Of a DNA stretch of 64,000 nt, positions 37,886 through 47,043 are shown in pieces. The notes beneath the pieces were generated by a model. It saw only the letters and a list, made by a program, of their open reading frames with translations. It was not told the DNA's origin and ran no database searches. Made by a program: the position numbers and the translations under genes. Position 1 is the stretch's first letter, and every line of letters starts with the position of its first letter. This DNA is from Alcanivorax sp. (GTDB taxonomy: Bacteria > Pseudomonadota > Gammaproteobacteria > Pseudomonadales > Alcanivoracaceae). The stretch covers positions 2,297,933 to 2,361,932 of the forward strand of contig NZ_CP080267.1 in NCBI RefSeq assembly GCF_019431375.1, given 5' to 3'.

Positions 37886-38686
37886 CTATTCCATGTCAGA
37901 AAAGATGAGGGTCAGCTTCAAATTTTCCAGCCCGGCCAGGCAGTAGCTATCGCGCCCCGGAGCGGGGTTTTCCACGCCGACCAGAACCGCATGGTAAGGG
38001 TCAGGCGAAATCCACTCCTCGGTGGCAAAGGTTTCAGCCAGTCTCCCCACTTCCCGATCACTCAAGGTATAAACGAAATTAGGCGCGCTGCCATGTCGCC
38101 CCCGGGTAAACTCTCTGGCTGCGGAAAGCCGCTCATGGTATTCGCGGAAGTTCAAGTGCTCGTCATCAATGATGGCCGTGGGCGCCTCTATCCCGTTATG
38201 TGGTGTGCCATCATCCATTGTCGGCACGGCTACCGACGGCGGCGCAAAATTGACCCAGGCAATGAAGGGAGTATCGGCCTGGCAGTTGGCGTTATCACTG
38301 TCAGGGTGCGCCTCGCCACTGAGCGTTGCCTTGATCAGGGTACGGGGCTCACCATCCCGGGTGATTTCGCTTAAATCAAACAGCAGCCATGCATGGTGCT
38401 CCACATTCACATCAACCCGGCACCGCGGCCGGGCGCTTTTGGGGAGATCCGTGCTTTCATAACCGACCACCGCCGACGTGGGTTCCGTCAGCCCGGGATA
38501 ATCCTGCCCCGGCAGCCCCGACACATTCACCCCACAGAACACATCAATGCCAGCCATGTCGCCCTCGTCACGCATGTAAAGCTGCTGGCGTGCAGTAGGC
38601 TCCAGATATCTCACTTCATAACTGCGGCTCGGATGGTGGCAGGCGGTCAGAATCATCGCCGTCATCAATAACAGTGTGCTTCGCAT
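37886..38686 (-). CDS. Hypothetical lipoprotein
   Basis: 266 aa. ATG at 38686 is preceded by AAGGAG. Lipoprotein signal MRSTLLLMTAMILTAC with lipobox LTAC. The mature protein is beta-rich, with several cysteines (FCGVNVSGLPGQDY, PRCRVDVNVEHH, NANCQADTPF, DSYCLAGLENL) that may form disulfides. No family recognised. No co-directional neighbour is close enough to suggest an operon; the IS30-type element is just downstream. Confidence 0.7.
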   Translation of the reverse strand: MRSTLLLMTAMILTACHHPSRSYEVRYLEPTARQQLYMRDEGDMAGIDVFCGVNVSGLPGQDYPGLTEPTSAVVGYESTDLPKSARPRCRVDVNVEHHAWLLFDLSEITRDGEPRTLIKATLSGEAHPDSDNANCQADTPFIAWVNFAPPSVAVPTMDDGTPHNGIEAPTAIIDDEHLNFREYHERLSAAREFTRGRHGSAPNFVYTLSDREVGRLAETFATEEWISPDPYHAVLVGVENPAPGRDSYCLAGLENLKLTLIFSDME

Positions 38687-38828
38687 TGGTCGCTCCTTGT
38701 ACCCGTTTGCCCCATATCCCTGGGGTTTCGTATCGACCCATGGGAGGCGGATGCCCCCCACGGCCTTTCAAGCTACCACTGGTATAGCATCCGGATCGCC
38801 AGCCAATCCGTGACGCCTTCCGCTAATT

Positions 38829-38842
38829 CGGGACACACATAT
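38829..38842. repeat. REP half-site (GGGACACACATATATTT)
   Basis: Diverged single copy of the RAYT-type terminal motif in the 140-bp gap between the lipoprotein and LysR genes. Confidence 0.5.
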
Positions 38843-38901
38843 ATTTGAGGGGTTATCGGTAAAACCAATAAATGAAGAAAGCCCCTACCCCGGCCTTCTG
38901 G

Positions 38902-39867
38902 TTAGCATAATCGCGGCCCGGCCAGGCGCTGTTTCTGTGCCCGGATCGCTTCGGTCAGGAAGTCCATCAAGGCATGAATTCTCACCACGCCACGCAGGTC
39001 CGGGTGCATGAGAAACCAGAGGCCGAATTCCAGCTCGGGAATGGGGTCGCTGAGCTGAACAATGTCCGGATCTGAATCCGCCAGATAGCACGGCAGGACG
39101 GCCAACCCCATCCGAGAGCGAATGGCACTGAGGATGCCTACCAGGGTATCCACGCGGTAGACGCAGGCTGGTTTTAACCCGTTACTGTCCATCCACTGAT
39201 CCAGTTTTGAATCCAGCAACCGGGGCCCCGCACCAATCCACGGCTGATCCACAAGAGCGCTGATGGGCTCGCCCGGGGTCAGGCCGAGGCTTCGGTGCCC
39301 ATATACCGCCTGGCCAATAGTGGTCAGGGGCCGGCCGATAAGATTTTCCGGGGGGCGGTTGGAGGGGCGGATGGCAACATCTGCTTCCCGACGTGTCAGG
39401 TTGAACAACTGGTTGGAGACCGCAACGTCCACCACGATGCCCGGATAATGTTGCCGAAACTCCGTGAACAACGGCGCCAACAGGCCCATTAGCAACGAAT
39501 CCGTTGTGGTGGCCCAGATTTCCCCGCTCGGCTCCAGGTCACGCCCCGCGACTTTTCTCTCGGCAGCCAGAGCGGCCTGGTCCATCACCTTGGCCGTTTC
39601 GGCAAGCTCCTCCCCGGCGGGCGTCGGCCGATACCCGGTACGGCTCCTCTCAAAGAGCGTCACCCCCAGACGCTTTTCGATCTCCCCCAGGCGCCGAAAC
39701 ACCGTGGCGTGACTGACCCCCATGGCACGGGACGCCCCGGACAGGGAACCCGCCACCGCCACCGCGAGAACGATCTCAAAGTCATTCCACGCCAGATGAC
39801 TGCGGGTTTTCGGATAGTCGTCAGAAGCGGGCTCGTTTGGCTTTCCTGTTCGTTTTTGCAAAGTCAT
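38902..39867 (-). CDS. LysR family transcriptional regulator
   Basis: 321 aa. The N-terminal winged helix-turn-helix is clear: AGSLSGASRAMGVSHATVFR, then RLGEIEKRLGVTLFERS, followed by a PBP2-type effector domain (VDVAVSNQLFNLTRREADVAI, GLAVLPCYLADSDPDI). ATG at 39867 follows AAAGGCGAG. LysR regulators often control a divergent gene. The plus-strand neighbour here is the 78-aa ORF at 39977, preceded by a hairpin. The effector is unknown. Confidence 0.87.
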   Translation of the reverse strand: MTLQKRTGKPNEPASDDYPKTRSHLAWNDFEIVLAVAVAGSLSGASRAMGVSHATVFRRLGEIEKRLGVTLFERSRTGYRPTPAGEELAETAKVMDQAALAAERKVAGRDLEPSGEIWATTTDSLLMGLLAPLFTEFRQHYPGIVVDVAVSNQLFNLTRREADVAIRPSNRPPENLIGRPLTTIGQAVYGHRSLGLTPGEPISALVDQPWIGAGPRLLDSKLDQWMDSNGLKPACVYRVDTLVGILSAIRSRMGLAVLPCYLADSDPDIVQLSDPIPELEFGLWFLMHPDLRGVVRIHALMDFLTEAIRAQKQRLAGPRLC

Positions 39868-39938
39868 TACTCGCCTTTAGGGAATAGTTTGCAGCATACG
39901 ACAGGACTAGCATGCCCATAAATCCATTGGATGGCCAA

Positions 39939-39958
39939 GGCCCCTGCGATCAGGGGCC
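39939..39958. promoter_or_regulatory. Leader hairpin before the 78-aa ORF
   Basis: GGCCCCTG-CGAT-CAGGGGCC, a perfect 8-bp stem with a 4-nt loop, ending about 8 nt before the GGAGG ribosome site. It is conserved in the duplicate at 48020-48039. No T-run, so it may be a translation-affecting or mRNA-stabilising structure. Confidence 0.55.
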
Positions 39959-39976
39959 GGGTAACGGAGGTCAGGC

Positions 39977-40213
39977 ATGTCAGTTTTCGAAGAGGTTCAA
40001 TACGTTAACAGCGGCATACCTGTCGCTGTCCGCGACAGCGCTGATGCAGAAAGAAGCCGTGCCAGTCATCTGCCTAACGAATCTATCCCGGCCAGATACC
40101 GGGATGGGCGGGGCGGCATTAACCTGGAGCAGGTCAGACGGGATCAGTTGCGGGCCAGGCAGGAGTGGCTTCAGACAGTGGTGCGACGCTTGAACGCGTT
40201 GTGGGGACGCTGA
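39977..40213 (+). CDS. Small conserved hypothetical protein, 78 aa (copy 1)
   Basis: ATG follows a strong GGAGG site. It starts MSVFEEVQYVNSGIPVAVRD and has an arginine-rich C-terminal helix (NLEQVRRDQLRARQEWL) with no membrane segment or signal peptide. The diverged copy at 48058-48294 preserves the frame, the length and most residues, supporting a real gene. In both places it converges on a PaiB-type gene and is preceded by the same hairpin. Family not recognised. Confidence 0.65.
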   Translation: MSVFEEVQYVNSGIPVAVRDSADAERSRASHLPNESIPARYRDGRGGINLEQVRRDQLRARQEWLQTVVRRLNALWGR

Positions 40214-40262
40214 GAAATGGTGGGAGGAAAGGCCGGCATTTGAATATTGAGTCAACTCTCGG

Positions 40263-40889
40263 TTAGCTGATGAATTGGGACATGCCCCGATTATACGTTC
40301 TCTCTCCAGCTTCAAGGCCAGCTTTGACGCCCGCCCTGTTACGCTCCGGTTGATTCTGACTAGCTTTCAGCTTGCCTGTCAGAGAATCTATTTTTATCTC
40401 TACACCCACAATAGCCTGCACCAAACGTTCGGTGAAGTCAGCTGGCGCATCATCTACGGACCAAGGAGCACTCATGCCGGATTCATTCTGCTCTGTCAGC
40501 CGATGAAGATGGTGCTTCAGCCAGCTTGAATCCTCGATAATCCGAGCCTGACCTTCTGCATGGACAGCCAGGTAGTTCCACGTTGGAACGACTCGGCCTG
40601 TTTCTGACTTGGTTTCGTACCACGAGGGTGAAATGTAAGCATCCGGCCCCTGAAAAACGACAAGAACCCGAGCCCCACCCTGCAGGCGCTGCCAAGCCGG
40701 GTTGCTTCTAGCCAGATGGCACTGCAAAAACCCAAGAGAACCGCTCTCTTCAGGACTCAAATAAAAAGGAACATGGTTCGCCTCAATTCCAGCATCATCA
40801 GCAACTACCAGCAAACCCAATCCGTAGTCACGAATATATTGCTGAAGCTTGTCGATGTCGTCTTCCTTGAAGTGGCTCGGGACATACAT
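40263..40889 (-). CDS. PaiB-type FMN-binding negative transcriptional regulator, copy 1
   Basis: 208 aa of the PaiB/FMN_bind_2 family, a split-barrel flavin-binding fold. It begins MYVPSHFKEDDIDKLQQYI and carries the family segments GIEANHVPFYLSPE, LQCHLARSNPAW, YISPSWYETK, VPTWNYLAVHAEG and the late GVEIKIDSLTGKLKASQNQP. ATG at 40889 follows GAGGAG. PaiB proteins repress protease and sporulation genes in Bacillus; in proteobacteria the role is unclear. A diverged complete copy is at 48344-48970, and a truncated identical copy at 44892-45136. Confidence 0.85.
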   Translation of the reverse strand: MYVPSHFKEDDIDKLQQYIRDYGLGLLVVADDAGIEANHVPFYLSPEESGSLGFLQCHLARSNPAWQRLQGGARVLVVFQGPDAYISPSWYETKSETGRVVPTWNYLAVHAEGQARIIEDSSWLKHHLHRLTEQNESGMSAPWSVDDAPADFTERLVQAIVGVEIKIDSLTGKLKASQNQPERNRAGVKAGLEAGERTYNRGMSQFIS

Positions 40890-40969
40890 GCTGCGGGACT
40901 CCTCGATTGGGGGCTCGCCCATTCTAATCCGGAACACACATAAATTTAATCAAAAGAAATCCTCATCAA

Positions 40970-41950
40970 TCAGTATGCGATTAGGTTTTGTCCCGACACC
41001 CATTTACGGCCTGTCGAGGCGGCATAGGCTTTCAATCTTTCCAGGCTGCCGACCGCGACAGGCAGTCTCTGCTTGCGCGGCTGCATATGCCGCAGCCAGG
41101 CCCTTTCATCAATACCAAGGCGATCCAGAATCCCTGCGGCTCGCTCCGAGATTGCGCCACGCTTGTCTGCACGCATCGCCCTTCCCGTACTGTCCACGAG
41201 CTCCAGATAGTCCATCAGCCGAAAACGGCAAACCGTATTATCGTGCTCAAATTCTACTGTCTCACTATCCACCATCGGTAGCAGGGGAGGCATTTTCTTC
41301 GTTGCGTGGCGACCATTAACATCTCGGGCTCGTTGTTTCACCGAGGTATAGTCCGAAGCTTCAGGAGTACTGGCCATATCTGCCCGAACAGGGTTGAGAT
41401 CCACATAGGCCATACACTGCAATACGGCCTTTTCATCCAGTAGCGCCTGGCACTTGTAACGACCTTCCCAGAAGCGGCCCTTACAGCAATCCTCCTCGTT
41501 CGCCCGCCGGGCGAGGTATTCATTCAGGCATTTCATGAACCAGCCAAGATCATAAAGCCGCTCCCGCCATTGGCCGACGATCTCAAGTGCCTTCAATGCC
41601 TCGCCATCCTCTGACTGCCCGCTCAGCCAGCGCTTGACAATCAGTGGGCCACTGAATAACTGCATCCACCGATCAGCGACTTCAGTATCTGACCAGGCCT
41701 TCGCCTTTTTCTGATTGAGCCGAACAACAACGTGATAGTGATTGGACATTACCGCATAGGCACAGAGATCAATGGCAAACACCTCACCCAGCACCGCAAG
41801 GCGATCCACTACCCATTGCCGGCGATGTTCGTAATCCTGGCCGGAATAGTGGTCCTTGCCACACAGAAAGGCTCGCCGCACACAGCGACAGATGCAGTGA
41901 TAGTAGGGAGTGGAATCAAGAGAAACCTGGGTATAGCGAGCACGAGTCAT
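40970..41950 (-). CDS. REP-associated tyrosine transposase (RAYT), copy 1
   Basis: 326-aa Y1/HUH-type transposase of the IS200-like RAYT group. The HUH motif is in AVMSNHYHVVV near residue 72, and the likely catalytic tyrosine is in KCLNEYLARRAN. GRFWEGRYKCQALLDE and AYVDLNPVRADMA are typical of the group. ATG at 41950 follows GGAGG. The gene is framed by inverted REP motifs (CATAAATTT near 40937 and CAATTTATGGGTGTCC at 42044), consistent with RAYTs acting on REP palindromes. Copies 2 (broken) and 3 (intact) follow. Confidence 0.88.
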   Translation of the reverse strand: MTRARYTQVSLDSTPYYHCICRCVRRAFLCGKDHYSGQDYEHRRQWVVDRLAVLGEVFAIDLCAYAVMSNHYHVVVRLNQKKAKAWSDTEVADRWMQLFSGPLIVKRWLSGQSEDGEALKALEIVGQWRERLYDLGWFMKCLNEYLARRANEEDCCKGRFWEGRYKCQALLDEKAVLQCMAYVDLNPVRADMASTPEASDYTSVKQRARDVNGRHATKKMPPLLPMVDSETVEFEHDNTVCRFRLMDYLELVDSTGRAMRADKRGAISERAAGILDRLGIDERAWLRHMQPRKQRLPVAVGSLERLKAYAASTGRKWVSGQNLIAY

Positions 41951-41999
41951 GGAACGCCTCCTTGCTTATCCATGACATCAATGTACTGGCCGTAAAGAC

Positions 42000-42063
42000 A
42001 GACAAGTATCAGACATCGCGCATTTTCAGAGTAGGAGATCTTTCAATTTATGGGTGTCCACGA
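42000..42063. repeat. RAYT-associated terminal repeat (upstream end, copy 1)
   Basis: Conserved element ATCAGACATCGCGCATTTTC through CAATTTATGGGTGTCCACGA, repeated upstream of RAYT copies 2 and 3 and twice without a RAYT near 52.3-52.5 kb. Its last 20 bases are an inverted copy of the REP motif on the other side of the RAYT gene. Confidence 0.7.
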
Positions 42064-42102
42064 TTATCTTCTCCTTCCCTAACGATTTTTCCTTTCGGTA
42101 TA

Positions 42103-42846
42103 TTACCTGCCAACCTTGGAAAGCCAACGTGTTCGCTTGCTAACCACCCGGAAGAACAAGAACATCCCTCCATTGATTGCCGCAATTATTAGCCAGCGAC
42201 TATCCAGAATAATTTCCCCCTGGATCATTGTATCTTCGCCGACCTCCATAACAAACAGCAGCAACACTGTCATGGCGACAGTTATATATTCACGACGTAA
42301 CACCGTTCTCCAACAAAAAGGCAATTCATCAGGCTGGTACTTTCGTAATATTAAAGGGAAGAAAGCCGGCGTTTTTTCTGCCCATTGGCGATATGAATCA
42401 CCAAATTTTCTCAACAGAAATCTCTCCTCAACAAGAATTACACGTTCGAAGTAAAGCGCGAACGCCAGCACATAGTAAAGGGTTAACCATAAGGAGTGGA
42501 GCAATAGAATCACCCCCAAGGCTCCGACAAAATTCCCCAGGTAGAGAGGATTACGAACAATAGAATAAATACCGCGAGTGTTTAGTGAATCCGCCACCTG
42601 ACTTTTGGTATTACGACCAGAGGTTCTTCGCGGGGTATGTCCAGTAGTCCAGACACGAATCCCAAGGCCCGCCACCACAAACGATATCGCGAACAAGTCC
42701 CACCACTGATCATAGGTGTGACTATCCAAAAAATATTGCACATCTATTAAGGCAACTATTACCGCGGGAATCATAAGCACCGCCGGAGCGATACTACGCC
42801 ATCGAAAAGCCCAGTCACCTTGATTGCACAATGTAGAGTAAAGCAT
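42103..42846 (-). CDS. czcN: CzcN-like isoprenylcysteine methyltransferase-family membrane protein, copy 1
   Basis: 247 aa with several hydrophobic helices. The ICMT/PEMT-type methyltransferase core is present: TRGIYSIVRNPLYLGNFVG followed by ALYFERVILVEERFL. CzcN/NccN proteins of heavy-metal operons belong to this family; its position directly downstream of czcA sequence supports the name. Its exact role in metal resistance is not established. ATG follows AGGAGG. A hairpin (42862-42885) lies in the 48-bp gap to czcA. The extra C-terminal helices beyond the usual domain are unusual. A duplicate with an altered C-terminus is at 46195-46995. Confidence 0.75.
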   Translation of the reverse strand: MLYSTLCNQGDWAFRWRSIAPAVLMIPAVIVALIDVQYFLDSHTYDQWWDLFAISFVVAGLGIRVWTTGHTPRRTSGRNTKSQVADSLNTRGIYSIVRNPLYLGNFVGALGVILLLHSLWLTLYYVLAFALYFERVILVEERFLLRKFGDSYRQWAEKTPAFFPLILRKYQPDELPFCWRTVLRREYITVAMTVLLLFVMEVGEDTMIQGEIILDSRWLIIAAINGGMFLFFRVVSKRTRWLSKVGR

Positions 42847-42861
42847 TTTTTCCTCCTAAAC

Positions 42862-42885
42862 CCCCCGGCTGATAACCGCCGGGGG
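42862..42885. terminator. Hairpin between czcA and czcN
   Basis: CCCCCGGC / GCCGGGGG stem with an 8-nt loop, no T-run, immediately upstream of the czcN ribosome site. It may attenuate read-through or protect mRNA ends. Repeated in the duplicate near 47010. Confidence 0.55.
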
Positions 42886-42894
42886 AAGATTAGA

Positions 42895-44889
42895 TTATCG
42901 TTGTAACTCGACAGCTTTTTTGCTCGAGAAAAACGCATAAAGACTTGGCAGTACCAGCAACGTTAACCCCGTCGCCGACACTAGCCCCCCGACAATTACC
43001 ACTGCCAGCGGCCTTTGCACCTCACTGCCCACCCCCGTGGCCAGTAACATGGGAATCAGACCCAGCATGGAAGTGAGCGCAGTCATCAGCACCGGGCGCA
43101 GGCGAGACACCGCCCCTTCGAAGATCGCCGTCTCCAGCGCCTCCCCATCACGCAGCCGATGATTGATGGCTTCCACCATCACCACCCCATTCAGCACTGC
43201 CACCCCGAACAGGGTGATAAAGCCTACGGAACTGGGCACCGACAGGTACTGGCCGCTGAGAGCCAGAGCGAGGATGCCGCCGATAAGGGCGAGGGGGACG
43301 TTGACCAGGATGAGGGCAGCCTGGGCCACGGAGCCGAAGGCGAAGTAGAGCAGCAAGGCAATGAGGCCCACGGCCACGGGCACCACCATGGCCAGGCGTT
43401 GCTGGGCGCGCTGCTGGTTTTCGTACTGGCCGCCGATGTCCACGCTGTAGCCGGCGGGCAGGTCTACCTCGCTGTCGATGGCTTGCTGGATGTCCGCCAC
43501 TACGGAGCCCATGTCGCGACCGGCCACGTTGGCCTGGATTACCACACGGCGCTGCACGTCGTCGCGGCTGATCTGCGGTGGGCCGGAGACCAGGGATACG
43601 TCCGCCACATCCATAAGGCGCACCCAGGCTCCGTCGGCGGCTTTGAGGCGCAGGTTGCGGATGGCTTCGGCGTCCTTGCGGGCGTTTTGTTCCAGGCGCA
43701 CGTAGATATCGTAGCGTTCGTTGCCGTTAATCACCTGCCCGGCGCTGCCGCCGCCCAGGCCGTTGCTGACCAGATCCATGACCTGATCCACACTCAGGCC
43801 GTAGCGACTGAGTGCGTTGCGGTCCGGAGTGACGACGAGCTGGGCTTCCCCGGCGATCTGCTCCAGTTGCACGTCGGTAGCGCCATCCACTTCCTTGACG
43901 GCCTGGGTGATGGCTTCGCCTTTTTCCTGGAGCACGTCGAGATCTGGGCCGAACAGTTTGATGGCCAGCTGGGCTTTGACGCCGGAGAGCAGTTCGTCCA
44001 CGCGCATGGCGATGGGCTGGGAAAAGTTGAGTAGCAGGCCGGGATGTTTTTCCAGTTTCTGCTGGATCTTTTCCTGTAGCTCAAGACGTGTGCTGGCGCT
44101 TTCCCATTCGTCGATGGACTTGAGGCCGATATAGATTTCCACGTTGCTCACTGGCTCCGGGTCGCCGCCGATTTCCGCGCGCCCTACCCGACTGAGCGCG
44201 TAGGTGACTTCCGGGAAGGTCATGATTTCCTTCTCCAGTTTCTGACCCACTTCTAGCGCTGTATCGAGACTGGAGGACGGAGCCAGAGTGGCGCGCAAAG
44301 CCAGGGTGCCCTCTTCCAGTACCGGCACGAATTCCGTGCCGATAAAGGGCGTGGTGGCCAGCGCCAATGCAAACAGGCCCACCGCACCGCCGATGACCGC
44401 CTTGCGGGCCTGCATGGCTTTGGCCAGCAGTTTTCGATAGCGGGCCTCCAGCCACTGCATGAGTTTGTTGGGCTTTTCTTCCACGCCGTGACGGAACAGA
44501 AAACCGGCCAGCGCCGGCACCACGATCAACGCCACCAGCACGGCGGCGGTCATGGCGAGCATGATGCTGATGGCCATGGGCACGAACATTTTCGCTTCCA
44601 CCCCTTCGAAGGCGAACAGGGGCAGGAACACCACCAGGATAATGCTGGCGGCGAAGAACACCGGGCGTGCCACTTCCTGGGCGGCGTCTTTTACCCTCAA
44701 GGCGATGCCTCCCTGTGAGTCGTGACTGCCCTCTTTGCGGCTCAGGTGTTTGAAGATGTTTTCCACCATCACCACGGAGCCATCCACCAGCATGCCGATG
44801 GCCACGGCCAGGCCACCCAGTGACATCAGGTTGGCGGACATGCCCAGACTTGCCATCGCCAACAAGGCCAGACCAATGGAAAGCGGAAT
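42895..44889 (-). pseudogene. czcA: czcA 3' two-thirds (5' missing), fused to paiB
   Basis: Encodes the C-terminal about 664 residues of a heavy-metal RND pump, from IPLSIGLALLAMASLGMSAN through the intact C-terminus FFSSKKAVELQR. It includes the TM4 charge motif AIGMLVDGSVVMVEN. At 44889 the sequence breaks into the interior of a paiB copy, so there is no start codon of its own. It corresponds base for base to 57538 downward in the complete 5' copy. Joining 58687-57538 with 44889-42895 gives an uninterrupted 1047-aa CzcA, so this may be the true 3' end of the operon's czcA. Confidence 0.8.
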
Positions 44890-44891
44890 CG

Positions 44892-45136
44892 GGCCCCTGA
44901 AAAACGACAAGAACCCGAGCCCCACCCTGCAGGCGCTGCCAAGCCGGGTTGCTTCTAGCCAGATGGCACTGCAAAAACCCAAGAGAACCGCTCTCTTCAG
45001 GACTCAAATAAAAAGGAACATGGTTCGCCTCAATTCCAGCATCATCAGCAACTACCAGCAAACCCAATCCGTAGTCACGAATATATTGCTGAAGCTTGTC
45101 GATGTCGTCTTCCTTGAAGTGGCTCGGGACATACAT
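44892..45136 (-). pseudogene. paiB 5' fragment (identical to copy 1)
   Basis: Encodes residues 1-82 of the PaiB-type protein (through ARVLVVFQGP), identical to 40645-40889. It is cut at 44892 by the czcA junction. It has the start codon and ribosome site but no C-terminal half. Confidence 0.75.
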
Positions 45137-45216
45137 GCTGCGGGACTCCTCGATTGGGGGCTCGCCCATTCTAATCCGGAACACACATAAATTTAATCAA
45201 AAGAAATCCTCATCAA

Positions 45217-46097
45217 TCAGTATGCGATTAGGTTTTGTCCCGACACCCATTTACGGCCTGTCGAGGCGGCATAGGCTTTCAATCTTTCCAGGCTGCCGAC
45301 CGCGACAGGCAGTCTCTGCTTGCGCGGCTGCATATGCCGCAGCCAGGCCCTTTCATCAATACCAAGGCGATCCAGAATCCCTGCGGCTCGCTCCGAGATT
45401 GCGCCACGCTTGTCTGCACGCATCGCCCTTCCCGTACTGTCCACGAGCTCCAGATAGTCCATCAGCCGAAAACGGCAAACCGTATTATCGTGCTCAAATT
45501 CTACTGTCTCACTATCCACCATCGGTAGCAGGGGAGGCATTTTCTTCGTTGCGTGGCGACCATTAACATCTCGGGCTCGTTGTTTCACCGAGGTATAGTC
45601 CGAAGCTTCAGGAGTACTGGCCATATCTGCCCGAACAGGGTTGAGATCCACATAGGCCATACACTGCAATACGGCCTTTTCATCCAGTAGCGCCTGGCAC
45701 TTGTAACGGCTCCCGCCATTGGCCGACGATCTCAAGTGCCTTCAATGCCTCGCCATCCTCTGACTGCCCGCTCAGCCAGCGCTTGACAATCAGTGGGCCA
45801 CTGAATAACTGCATCCACCGATCAGCGACTTCAGTATCTGACCAGGCCTTCGCCTTTCTGATTGAGCCGAACAACAACGTGATAGTGATTGGACATTACC
45901 GCATAGGCACAGAGATCAATGGCAAACACCTCACCCAGCACCGCAAGGCGATCCACTACCCATTGCCGGCGATGTTCGTAATCCTGGCCGGAATAGTGGT
46001 CCTTGCCACACAGAAAGGCTCGCCGCACACAGCGACAGATGCAGTGATAGTAGGGAGTGGAATCAAGAGAAACCTGGGTATAGCGAGCACGAGTCAT
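45217..46097 (-). pseudogene. RAYT copy 2 (internal deletions)
   Basis: Identical to RAYT copy 1 except for a 98-bp deletion (equivalent of 41462-41559) and a 2-bp loss in a T-run (near 45857). Both disrupt the frame. The deleted part holds the predicted catalytic tyrosine helix (KCLNEYLARRAN) and the GRFWEGRY segment. The product cannot be an active transposase. Confidence 0.8.
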
Positions 46098-46190
46098 GGA
46101 ACGCCTCCTTGCTTATCCATGACATCAATGTACTGGCCGTAAAGACAGACAAGTATCAGACATCGCGCATTTTCAGAGTAGGAGATCTTT

Positions 46191-46210
46191 CAATTTATGG
46201 GTGTCCACGA
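46191..46210. repeat. RAYT-associated REP end, copy 2
   Basis: CAATTTATGGGTGTCCACGA, identical to 42044-42063. It overlaps the shifted end of czcN copy 2. Confidence 0.65.
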
Positions 46211-46995
46211 TTATCTTCTCCTTCCCTAACGATTTTTCCTTTTCGGTATATTACCTGCCAACCTTTGGAAAGCCAACGTGTTCGCTTGCTAACCACCCGG
46301 AAGAACAAGAACATCCCTCCATTGATTGCCGCAATTATTAGCCAGCGACTATCCAGAATAATTTCCCCCTGGATCATTGTATCTTCGCCGACCTCCATAA
46401 CAAACAGCAGCAACACTGTCATGGCGACAGTTATATATTCACGACGTAACACCGTTCTCCAACAAAAAGGCAATTCATCAGGCTGGTACTTTCGTAATAT
46501 TAAAGGGAAGAAAGCCGGCGTTTTTTCTGCCCATTGGCGATATGAATCACCAAATTTTCTCAACAGAAATCTCTCCTCAACAAGAATTACACGTTCGAAG
46601 TAAAGCGCGAACGCCAGCACATAGTAAAGGGTTAACCATAAGGAGTGGAGCAATAGAATCACCCCCAAGGCTCCGACAAAATTCCCCAGGTAGAGAGGAT
46701 TACGAACAATAGAATAAATACCGCGAGTGTTTAGTGAATCCGCCACCTGACTTTTGGTATTACGACCAGAGGTTCTTCGCGGGGTATGTCCAGTAGTCCA
46801 GACACGAATCCCAAGGCCCGCCACCACAAACGATATCGCGAACAAGTCCCACCACTGATCATAGGTGTGACTATCCAAAAAATATTGCACATCTATTAAG
46901 GCAACTATTACCGCGGGAATCATAAGCACCGCCGGAGCGATACTACGCCATCGAAAAGCCCAGTCACCTTGATTGCACAATGTAGAGTAAAGCAT
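46195..46995 (-). CDS. czcN: CzcN-like membrane protein, copy 2 (altered C-terminus)
   Basis: 266 aa, identical to copy 1 through LSK; then extra T bases in two short runs (near 46237 and 46265) change the frame, so the protein ends LSKGWQVIYRKGKIVREG and more instead of VGR. The ICMT core (RNPLYLGNF, YFERVILVEERFL) is untouched. The length difference comes purely from homopolymer indels, which may be sequencing errors. It lies downstream of a degraded czcA fragment. Confidence 0.6.
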   Translation of the reverse strand: MLYSTLCNQGDWAFRWRSIAPAVLMIPAVIVALIDVQYFLDSHTYDQWWDLFAISFVVAGLGIRVWTTGHTPRRTSGRNTKSQVADSLNTRGIYSIVRNPLYLGNFVGALGVILLLHSLWLTLYYVLAFALYFERVILVEERFLLRKFGDSYRQWAEKTPAFFPLILRKYQPDELPFCWRTVLRREYITVAMTVLLLFVMEVGEDTMIQGEIILDSRWLIIAAINGGMFLFFRVVSKRTRWLSKGWQVIYRKGKIVREGEDNRGHP

Positions 46996-47043
46996 TTTTT
47001 CCTCCTAAACCCCCCGGCTGATAACCGCCGGGGGAAGATTAGA

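Noticed and set aside
42895..44982. Apparent start codon at 44982 giving czcA a novel N-terminus
   Set aside because: The first about 30 residues are the wrong-strand frame of paiB; true czcA homology begins at the junction.
44081..45184. 367-codon frame that looks like a PaiB fusion to an arginine-rich domain
   Set aside because: Only the first 82 residues are PaiB; the remainder is czcA read in a wrong frame after the junction at 44892.
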